Positions 1 through 5,589 of a DNA stretch of 5,589 nucleotides are shown here, piece after piece (the stretch's first letter is position 1; each line of letters begins with the position of its first letter). Source of the stretch: CAYMST01 sp964393115. GTDB taxonomy: Bacteria > Bacteroidota > Bacteroidia > Cytophagales > Cyclobacteriaceae. The translations under genes and the position numbers were made by a program. The stretch spans positions 1 through 5,589 of the forward strand of contig CAYMST010000306.1 of assembly GCA_964393115.1 (NCBI GenBank), read 5' to 3'. The notes under the pieces were generated by a model. That model saw only the letters and a program-made list of their open reading frames with translations. It searched no databases and had not been told where the DNA came from.

Positions 1-3000
1 CCTGGTGTTCAGCCGAATCTGGAATCGGTTTATTCGCAGGTATCAAGTCTGTTAGCTTCTCTAAGCCTATGGTAAAATATTTACGGTAATCAGTGGAGCT
101 GGGAGTGATATCCACCCAATCGCTACAGCCACCACTGGTACAATTTGCTGGATCATCATTGGTAGAGCGAACGATCCCTCCAGTTTGTTCACAGACTCCT
201 GCACTGTAGGTATCGCCTTCCTCACAAGAATTATTCGCATAGGAAATCGAACCTGAATTCATAAAATATACCCTATCGTTGAAAGAATTAAACAGACCAC
301 CTAGGTTATCTGGTTGTGCCCTATCTCCTCCAACAGCGTGCCGGCCAACACCAATCATATAGCGCATATTCATATAAGCTCCATCAGGACCACATTGCAT
401 TTCATTATTCAAGCTGGTAATTTTTGTGAGAAACGGCCGGTTGGTTCCTGCTCCTGGAACACTCCAATAGATATTGCCATTAAAGATATGAATGGATTCA
501 CTCACCGAATTCCACACAACACTCGAATTCCACGAAGAACGACAACCATCATAATTGTCAAAGCCCCAACTTGCATCAAGATAATCAAAGTTCAATACAG
601 AATCCGTATCGGTAGTAAAATAGAGGTAATCGTTATCTCTATCCTTAGCTCCAGATATAAATAGGTATTCATTGCCACCAAAGGTTCCAACCGTAAAGTT
701 CCCCCTACCATTTTCGTTATTGGGACCGCAACCCGCAGAGCCAGAATTATTGGTGTTGCAACCACTCGAACCAATACTATTGAATGGAGCAGAGGCAGAA
801 CTGCTCGACTTCCGCTTGCCTGTCGTATCTTTGAGAATCTCAAAGGTGAGGTTTTCAGGGGAGCTACCATCGGCATTGAAACGAGTTGCTCCATTTCCCC
901 CTTGGTTTGGGCCAATGTAGAGTTTATTATTGTATTTCTCCAAATAACCAAAAGGGGTACCATCGCCAAACGGATCGGAAATAACAGCTCCATCGACAAA
1001 GTTTTGTGGAACCGTTCCACAACCTTGGAAAGCGGCACGATCCTTGGGGCTATCCAAAAGAGCTTCTACTCCAGTGCTGTCTTGGATAGCTCCAAAGCTA
1101 GTGTCATCAAAACCATCACCATCGGTATTGTTAGCCGCAAGCAAAGTGTAAATACTTCCATTCTGGTTGAGGTCATGTGTCACACAGACCTTATTGGTAT
1201 TTGCAGCCAAACCACCACAAACACTACCGTCTAAAACTCTCACACTGGTAATGCTCCCCACTTCAGTACCACTCACTGCCCCGCGGATGGTATAACGTTT
1301 GGCACATTCCGCAGCGGTATCACACTCGGCAGAATTGGCAACATTGACACCGGTCTTTACGGGTTTAGAGAATGTAGCGACTACTGTTAACAAAGAACCG
1401 CAAGTAGCAGAAGATACTTTCAACTTCTCTTGGCCCAAAAAGTTAGCATTGTTGGGACAGCTAATTGTATAGGTCGCATAGTCACGGTGGTGCATATTAT
1501 CTTTATCTACTAACAACACATAACTATTGCTATCGGCTTGGTTTGCGGTAGTCAAATCATAGGTGTAATCATCAATTTTTGTTACTGCACTGATACTCAA
1601 AGAAGAGGTACTACTGGTGAAATTGCTATTATCAGTACATAATCCACTTGCAGAAGCAGAGTCAGCTATTTTGTAATTGCCAACTGTTGTAGCATCTGAG
1701 TTATTCACTGGCCTGGAGAAAGTAACACGTACCGTAGTGGCATCTATAGAACTCGCATTGGTCACCACAGGAACCGGCACTTCAAAAGTTCCGGTAATCG
1801 GACTCACCGACTGCAGATTAGTCGCTATATTCGGAGTTGCAGCCGTGTCGGTTATAGTTCCCAAGATGGTAATATAATCCCCTACTGATATACTAGGAGA
1901 GCCGCTACCCGCAAAAGTTATGGTTAACTCGTCACCAGCCGTGTTCCAAGCGGTAGAAGTAATCGTTCCCCAAGTGTGCGAAGAACTCAAAGAGAAAATA
2001 CTGGAAATGTTGCCATCGTTGATAGTTGGTTTGTTAGTTGCCTCAGAAAAGGTCAATACCAAAGTATCATCACTGTCTATCCCTGCACCAGCAGTCGCAT
2101 TCTCAGCGGCAACAGCAGTCAGAATCACAGGAGGAGCCTTGTCGACTACCATGGAGGACAAATCTGCTACGGTTTGCACCTCAATGCCAGAACCAAGCCA
2201 CTTGCCACTCGCAGTCGTAAATGCCATAGCCTTCTTGTCAGTTCCAGAGATAGTAAAATCATCACTGAATACAGTTACTATGGTGTCGTTGGTGGTACCA
2301 CTGTCATTGTTGGGAGAAGCAATCGTGCCAGTTCCACCTGCGACACTGTCTATCTTGGTCAAGGCAGTACCACCCAAGGTAAACTGAGCAGCCTCTGTGT
2401 CGGTGATAGAACTATCCTGGATGTTCCCAGAAAAAGTCACCTTCAACTGGTCTATCTTACCATCTGCATCCGTGTCATACTGCTCGATTTGGCTGATGGA
2501 TGGGCCGAGAGTAATTGTTAAGGTTACCGCTGTAGTATTTCCTGTGTTATCAGCAGCATCATAGATGTTTGCAGAGGCTGCTATGGTGTCTGTGCCATTG
2601 TCACTCGCAGTGAAAGTAGTATTCGCTACATAGATAGCTATGTTGTCGGTTCCACAAGTGTCACTTCCCATACTGCTGATTGAACCAGCATCACCACTAC
2701 TCGCATCGGAATAGGTCACGGTCGTAGTTCCCAAATTGCCACCTGAACCACAAGCTAAAGCTCCAGTCGCCCCATACACTGGTTCAGAGAAGGTCACGGT
2801 TAAGTTTGCACTCACTGTATCACCAGTGGCACTGACTATCACAGGTTTGGCTCTATCTACCTCAGTTACAGTCGCTGTAAATAGCCGGCCCACTGTCTTA
2901 GCACTCACTGCTGCCAGGTCAGGCGCAGAGGTTGTGGTAAGGTCAGGTTTCACAGCAGTATCTGTGCTGCTACCTTCGGTAAACTGTAGATAGATTACAC

Positions 3001-5589
3001 TGTCATTGGCGGTGTCAGATTCGGGAGCTGCACTTCCATGTGCCAATACAACTCCGCTATATCCCGCAACCAACCACTTGCTCTGGCTACTTCCAACAGC
3101 ATTTAACGAATAACCTGGGAAGCTAGAGTCATTGATGGCTTCACTAAAGGTCAGTTTGTAATGGTCAATCTTGCCATCGTTATCAGCATCCATTGTTTCA
3201 GCAGAGGTAATGCCGATCTCATCATCAGTGATGGTAAAGGTATGACTGGTTTGGCTGCCCAAACTTGCGTTACTTGGTGAACCCAAGGTCAGAGCAATCG
3301 TTTCATTGCCTTCAAAGAGTAAATCTTGTAATACGGGAATTGTCACCGTCTGTGAGGTATCACCGGGATTGAAGGTAACTGTTACGGGAGAACCGATTGC
3401 GGTGTAGTCTGTGCCAGATGTTGCGCTACCACTACCCGCATCCGTCACCTGCACAGTGATGGTTTTGGAGCTCGCTGCACTCAAACTTAAACTTACTGTT
3501 CTGTTGGTCGCGGTTTCATCACCAGAACTACTGCTCGCAGAAGCAAACTGCACAGTAGGAGGGCTATCATCATTGGTGATAGTTCCCTCACCTTGGGCAT
3601 CGGTGATTGTTCCTACCGAGGCATTGGAGAGATTCACATAATAACTCTCATCCACCTCATCCTTGGCATCACCGGTTACATTCACGGTTAAGGTGTTGCT
3701 CGTGGCCAATGCTGCTATGCTCAAGGTGGTTGTACTTATCGCGGTGTAGTCGGAATCAGCTGTTGTTGCTGTGTTGTCAGCTGTTGCATAGTCCACAGTT
3801 ACACCGGCTTCGGTAGCTACGGATAAGGTCACGGTGAAAGTCGCTGTGGTGCTGCCACTATTCCCCTCGGTTACAGTCGCATTGTTAATTGTAATGTTTG
3901 GAGCACTCTCATTGTCTGTTACATTCGCAGTCACACTGTTTATCGAAATGCCACTGTAAGCACCATCAGAACTACTCGCACTGTGGCTAATCGTTGATGT
4001 CTGCGCACCTTCATACACCGCATCATCCACAGCAGTTACGGTTATGGTTTGAGCTGTATTCCAGTTGCCTGTGGTAAAAGTTATGTCGGAGATGGAACTT
4101 ACATCTGCATTCGTGCCAAAGCTAATCGTTACACTTGCAGTTGGTTGGGAGGTTAAAACTACTGTGTAAGTATCTGTTGCTCCACCTTCCGTTACATCTG
4201 TAGAGCCACCACTTTGTGAGATCGCCACTCCAGCTGTATCGTCATCAGATACATTGATACTTACAGAAGATATTCCGGTAACCGCATCATAATTGCTATC
4301 GGCGGTGGAAGCAGTATTAATACTATGGCTAATACTCCCTGTATGGGTTGCGGCCTCATCCAAGTCATCATTCACAGCAGTCACGGTTACAGTTTGGACA
4401 CTGTTCCAGTTCGCAGTGGTAAAGGTCAAACTCGAACTATCTACTGTGTTCTGAGAATCAGGGGTTACAGTCACCACTACATTTCCAGTTGGTTCTGTAT
4501 TCAATACTACGGTGTATGTGGCTTTAGTACTACTATTGCCTTCATCAGTTGAACCGGTTACACTACTTATGGTTACTCCAGCAGTATCGTTGTCTGTTAC
4601 ATTGATACTTGCAGAAGATATTCCACTCACTGCATCGTAGTTAGTGTCAGCAGTAGAACCTGTGTTGATGGAATGGGCAATACTCCCCGTATGCGTAGCA
4701 GCTTCGTCGACGCTATCATCTACTGCTGTCACGGTCACGGTCTGAGCACTATTCCAGTTCGCAGTAGTAAAGGTTAGACTGGAACTATCTACTGTGTTCT
4801 GAGAATCGGGAGTCACAGTTACAACCACATTGCCTGTTGGTTCGCTATTTAGAACAACAGTGTATGTGGCTTTGGTGCTACTGTTGCCTTCATCAGTGCT
4901 TCCAGTTACCGAGCTTATGGTCACACCAGCAGTATCATTATCGCTTACATTGATACTCGCAGAAGCTATTCCACTCACTGCGTCGTAGTTAGTGTCGGCG
5001 GTTGAACCTGTATTGATGCTATGAGCTATGCTTCCTGTGTGAGTCGCAGCTTCATCGATGCTGTCATTCACTGCGGTTACAGTCACAGTTTGGGCACTGT
5101 TCCAGTTCGCGGTGGTAAAAGTTAAACTTGAACTATCTACTGTATTCTGAGCATCAGGAGTTACAGTTACTACCACATTGCCTGTTGGCTCACTATCCAA
5201 CACTACAGTGTATGTGGCTTTAGTGCTTGAGTTCGCTTCATCCGTGCTACCAGTTATGCTACTTATGGTCACTCCAGCGGTATCATTGTCAGATACATTG
5301 ATACTTGCAGAAGAGATTCCACTCACCGCATCGTAGTTAGTGTCGGCGGTGGAACTGGTATTGATTGCATGGGCTATGCTTCCAGTATGAGTTGCAGCTT
5401 CATCTATGCTATCGTTTACAGCGGTCACAGTTACGGTTTGAGCACTGTTCCAGTTCGCTGTGGTAAAGGTCAAACTTGAGCTATCTACTGTATTCTGGGC
5501 ATCAGGAGTCACAGTCACTACCACATTGCCTGTTGGTTCACTATCCAACACGACAGTGTATGTGGCCTGCGTGCCTGCATTGGCCTCAT
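1..5589 (-). CDS. Giant multidomain Calx-beta / Ig-like repeat surface protein (internal fragment, both ends missing)
   Basis: One frame on the minus strand (codons 5587..5585 down to 4..2) stays open for 1,862 codons; I translated all of it and met no stop and no sign of a frameshift. Start and stop both lie outside the window, so signal peptide, lipobox or C-terminal anchor cannot be assessed. Domain order: 116-residue repeats (residues 1-560), two Calx-beta domains (563-790), four Ig-like modules (791-1270), two further Ig-like modules (1271-1523), then a Cys-containing tail (1524-1862). No catalytic motif was recognised. Calx-beta and bacterial Ig-like domains are all-beta folds common in adhesins and other exported bacterial proteins, often binding calcium; an adhesive or surface-structural role is inferred from this. 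The sequence is very rich in Thr, Ser, Asp, Val and Ala, acidic, with no Arg before residue 696 and all 18 Cys after residue 945, fitting an extracytoplasmic protein. The exact role and partners are unknown. Confidence 0.93.
2..1018 (-). other. C-terminal tail segment, possible beta-propeller-like head (unrecognised)
   Basis: Residues 1524-1862, continuing past the window. Composition changes here: Asn, Gly, Tyr, Phe and Trp rise, Thr and Val fall. Short aromatic strands recur: EKYNNKLYIGPN (1550-1561), NEYLFISG (1639-1646), NDYLYFTTDTD (1652-1662), SIHIFNGNIYWSV (1698-1710) and SFNDRVYFMNSGS (1768-1780). The pattern N-x-hydrophobic-Y-aromatic is reminiscent of propeller blades that display a value at each turn, but spacing is irregular and no blade count can be made. 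Nine Cys occur (1610, 1620, 1682, 1732, 1788, 1799, 1816, 1821 and the boundary one at 1523), compatible with disulfides. A low-complexity stretch KRKSSSSASAPFNSIGSSG (1591-1609) probably forms a flexible loop. The end visible here, DLIPANKPIPDS, may be close to the true C-terminus, but no stop is in view. Function unknown. Confidence 0.5.
1019..1438 (-). other. Ig-like module V2 (ATFSKPV type, Cys-rich)
   Basis: Residues 1384-1523. Parallels V1: LLTVVATFSKPVKTG, then KRYTIRGAVSG, GSITSVRVLDG, KVCVTHDLNQNGSIYTLLAA. Seven Cys lie here (1396, 1422, 1428, 1457, 1468 and the last one at 1523, plus the one just before in V1 at 1377 close to the border counted separately), so six within the module proper. 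A DGDGFDD stretch near the end resembles a thrombospondin type 3-like calcium loop. The module closes with SPKDRAAFQGC and leads into the tail. Confidence 0.58.
1106..1123 (-). other. Calcium-loop-like motif DGDGFD (module V2)
   Basis: Residues 1489-1494, within NNTDGDGFDDTSFG. The D-G-D-G-x-D-D pattern is common in thrombospondin type 3-like repeats. It is shorter than the two DxDxDGKID motifs and the calcium assignment is tentative. Confidence 0.45.
1439..1777 (-). other. Ig-like module V1 (VTFSRPV type)
   Basis: Residues 1271-1383. It has PVVTNASSIDATTVRVTFSR, PVNNSDATTVGNYKI, SLSISAVTKIDDYTYDLTTA and SNSYVLLVDKDN, the strand pattern of bacterial Ig-like domains that begin with a TTVTVTFSEAV-like strand and a NY.I strand. 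Cys at 1317 and 1377 bracket the second half. It is followed by a similar module, V2, so the pair looks like a tandem duplication that has diverged. Confidence 0.6.
1778..2137 (-). other. Ig-like module B2 (TLVLTFSEATNKPTI type)
   Basis: Residues 1151-1270. It begins APPVILTAVAAEN and carries DDTLVLTFSEATNKPTI, FSLSSSHTWGTI, AWNTAGDELTITFAGSG, and PSISVGDYITILGTITD followed by an ATNLQSVSPITGTFE end. This series (TFSE.TN.P.I, LS..H.W, WN..GD.LTI, VGD.IT) is a recurrent Ig-like repeat type of large bacterial surface proteins. It sits in the B position after A2, as B1 does after A1, but is not close to B1 in sequence. Confidence 0.65.
2138..2512 (-). other. Ig-like module A2 with DxDxDG calcium-loop-like opening
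   Basis: Residues 1026-1150. It starts ISQIEQYDTDADGKID, then QLKVTFSGNIQDSSITD, FTLGGTALTKIDSV, NDTIVTVFSDDF, GKWLGSGIEV and VADLSSMVVDK. It matches module A1 in order and spacing, which supports duplication of an A-B pair inside this gene. Confidence 0.65.
2450..2476 (-). other. Calcium-loop-like motif DTDADGKID (module A2)
   Basis: Residues 1038-1046. Same Asp spacing and same DGKID ending as the motif in module A1, 238 residues earlier in the protein. Calcium binding is inferred from the pattern. Confidence 0.6.
2513..2851 (-). other. Ig-like module B1 (VTFSEPV type)
   Basis: Residues 913-1025. It begins AKPVIVSATGD and has the strand LTVTFSEPVYGATG (929-942), followed by TTTVTYSDA, the strand NIAIYVANTTFTASDNGTDT and an AADNTGNTTAVTLTI end. 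This resembles bacterial Ig-like domains that close with a D..GN motif (here DNTGN, 1013-1017). It contains the first two Cys of the visible protein (946 and 978), spaced 32 residues apart and likely able to pair within the module. Confidence 0.6.
2852..3217 (-). other. Ig-like module A1 with DxDxDG calcium-loop-like opening
   Basis: Residues 791-912. It opens with ITSAETMDADNDGKID, continues with the strand HYKLTFSEAINDSS, a middle part with KWLVAGYSG and NDSVIYLQFTEGS, and ends in a DLAAVSAKTV...VTEVDR segment. The TFSE strand is typical of bacterial Ig-like domains of the SbsA/Big type. The module is paralogous to A2 (2138..2512): both share the calcium-loop-like start, a TFS strand, KWL, an ND-S/T-I-V strand and the D-R/K-A-K/P-PVI exit. 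No family name can be assigned with certainty. Confidence 0.65.
3164..3190 (-). other. Calcium-loop-like motif DADNDGKID (module A1)
   Basis: Residues 800-808. Asp at positions 1, 3 and 5 followed by Gly, a hydrophobic residue and a final Asp is the pattern of dockerin, EF-hand-like and thrombospondin type 3 calcium loops. Binding itself is inferred. Confidence 0.6.
3218..3565 (-). other. Calx-beta domain 2
   Basis: Residues 675-790. It follows domain 1 directly and keeps the family pattern in weaker form: VQFASASSSSGDE opening, strand TVSLSLS, GTDYTAI (725-731), VTFNPGDTSQTVTIPV (735-750), FEGNETIALTL (758-768) and closing TITDDE (785-790). The first Arg of the visible protein (residue 696) lies here. 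Confidence 0.82.
3566..3901 (-). other. Calx-beta domain 1
   Basis: Residues 563-674. It has the hallmark order of a bacterial Calx-beta domain: an opening VTEGNSG (572-578), strand TFTVTLS (583-589), VDYATAD and DSDYTAIS (611-618), strand LTVNVTGD, the acidic loop DAKDEVDESYYVNLSNA (640-656) and the terminal TITNDD. In characterised members the acidic residues at the domain ends bind calcium; that the same happens here is inferred. Length (112 residues) is normal for the family. Confidence 0.88.
3908..4237 (-). repeat. Diverged repeat unit E (Calx-beta-like, about 110 residues)
   Basis: Residues 451-560. The same architecture is clear (TAGVAIS, TYTVVL, FTTGNWNTAQTITVTAVDD, closing NVTDNE) but most of the rest has changed and the unit is about six residues shorter. 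It has VTEGGATDTYTVVL at residues 465-478, which is closer to the Calx-beta consensus opening than the A-D copies, so it links the repeat array to the Calx-beta domains that follow. Probably an older, non-homogenised member of the same array. Confidence 0.82.
4238..4585 (-). repeat. Repeat unit D (116 residues, 348 bp)
   Basis: Residues 335-450, the last of the near-identical copies. It keeps the exact 116-residue length and all landmarks but carries more private changes than A-C: SVQTV for SAQTV, NDDLDE for DDSVDE, INTAS for INTGS, SISHS for SIAHS, and a closing SDDD instead of SDND. About 90% identical to unit C by direct count. Confidence 0.92.
4586..4933 (-). repeat. Repeat unit C (116 residues, 348 bp)
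   Basis: Residues 219-334, same landmarks and length as unit B. It differs from B by conservative swaps (Ile/Val, Ala/Gly, Asp/Asn, Ala/Ser, Ser/Thr) and from D at 12 of 116 positions. It shares LNSEP and PDSQN-type variants with unit D rather than LDSEP and PDAQN as in A and B, so the copies fall into two subtypes, A/B and C/D. Confidence 0.92.
4934..5281 (-). repeat. Repeat unit B (116 residues, 348 bp)
   Basis: Residues 103-218, a full unit running from TAGVTISS to NVSDND. It is in register with units A and C at exactly 348 bp, as shown by the conserved Tyr codon of TYTVVL at 5212, 4864 and 4516. The unit carries 10 Asp, 3 Glu and a single Lys, so it is strongly acidic. The pattern of a short acidic opening (STDE), a TYTVVL strand, a TFTTANWN...TVTV strand pair and a closing DND fits an Ig-like/Calx-beta-like sandwich of the kind found in tandem in bacterial surface proteins. 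About 93% identical to unit C (8 differences in 116). Confidence 0.92.
5282..5587 (-). repeat. Repeat unit A (116-residue Calx-beta-like repeat, cut by window edge)
   Basis: Residues 1-102, the C-terminal 102 residues of a 116-residue unit; its first part lies beyond the window. Landmarks shared with the following units are TYTVVL, EPTGNVVVTVTPD, LTFTTANWNSAQTVTVTAV, DEAATHTGSIAH, TNYDAVSGI and the closing NVSDND. Over residues 3-102 it differs from unit B at only 6 positions. Its linker reads NAGTQ where B-D read NSSTK, the only notable local change. It is probably not the first copy, since the array reaches the edge of the window without a change of domain type. Confidence 0.9.

Noticed and set aside
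1..120. A possible end of the gene or a terminator near the low-coordinate edge
   Set aside because: The frame is still open at position 2 and I saw no stop codon in frame or GC-rich hairpin followed by a T run on the coding strand.
592..1038. Minus-strand open frame of 148 codons starting with Met at 1038
   Set aside because: It is in a different frame from the continuous 1,862-codon frame and lies wholly inside it; its translation has no domain pattern, so it is a shadow.
314..1234. Plus-strand open frames at 314..664, 672..920 and 902..1234
   Set aside because: They lie opposite the continuous C-terminal coding region; no plausible initiation signal or domain was seen.
1920..2521. Two overlapping plus-strand open frames of 155 and 181 codons
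   Set aside because: Both are antisense to the Ig-like modules B2 and A2. Their length follows from the Thr/Ser/Val/Asp-rich codons on the other strand, and their translations show no recognisable motif.
2736..3816. Plus-strand open frames within 2736..2993, 3411..3641 and 3607..3816
   Set aside because: Antisense shadows of the module B1 and Calx-beta coding regions; no protein-like features beyond mirrored composition.
3908..5587. Regular direct repeats that could suggest a CRISPR array or an integrated satellite
   Set aside because: The period is 348 bp, a multiple of three, the whole unit is conserved rather than short repeats with unique spacers, and it is in frame within a coding sequence.
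4238..5587. Repeat array as an assembly artefact (one unit copied several times)
   Set aside because: Neighbouring copies differ by many base changes, mostly silent, spread along the unit, which is not expected from duplicated reads.

Overview
The window is protein-coding from edge to edge. It holds the interior of one very large gene on the minus strand, open at both ends. Reading the reverse complement with codons starting at position 5587 and moving down to position 2 gives 1,862 codons without a stop. There is no start codon that can be assigned, no stop, no intergenic gap, and no room for a promoter, ribosome binding site or terminator. The shorter open frames on either strand lie inside this frame and look like shadows. 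Residue numbers used below are local: residue 1 is the codon at 5587..5585 and residue 1862 is the codon at 4..2.

The product is a giant, modular, beta-rich, secreted or surface-exposed protein. From the N-terminal side (high coordinates) to the C-terminal side (low coordinates) it runs as follows. (1) A tandem array of 116-residue (348 bp) repeats: one incomplete copy cut by the window edge, three full near-identical copies and one diverged copy (3908..5587). (2) Two Calx-beta domains, the first a textbook match (3218..3901). (3) Four Ig-like modules in an apparent A-B-A'-B' order, the A types opening with a calcium-loop-like DxDxDGKID motif (1778..3217). (4) Two tandem Ig-like modules with VTFSRPV / ATFSKPV strands, where cysteines become frequent (1019..1777). 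(5) A C-terminal segment of about 340 residues, rich in Asn, Gly, Tyr and Cys, with recurring short strands such as LYIGPN, LYFTT, IYWSV and VYFMN. It could be a beta-propeller-like or other all-beta head domain (2..1018).

The likely working model, by inference from domain types, is that the repetitive Calx-beta and Ig-like part is a stalk, probably stiffened by calcium, and that the Cys-containing C-terminal segment is a functional head. Composition supports a location outside the cytoplasm: the repeats are Thr/Ser/Asp/Val-rich and strongly acidic (about 13 acidic residues to 1 Lys per unit), there is no Arg before residue 696, no Cys before residue 946, then 18 Cys in the rest.

The organism is a bacterium with moderate GC content (mid-40s percent by eye). 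The C-terminal Ig-like and tail segments remind me of large repeat proteins of spirochaetes of the Leptospira group, but this is an impression from memory; another aquatic or environmental bacterium is equally possible on what is visible here.
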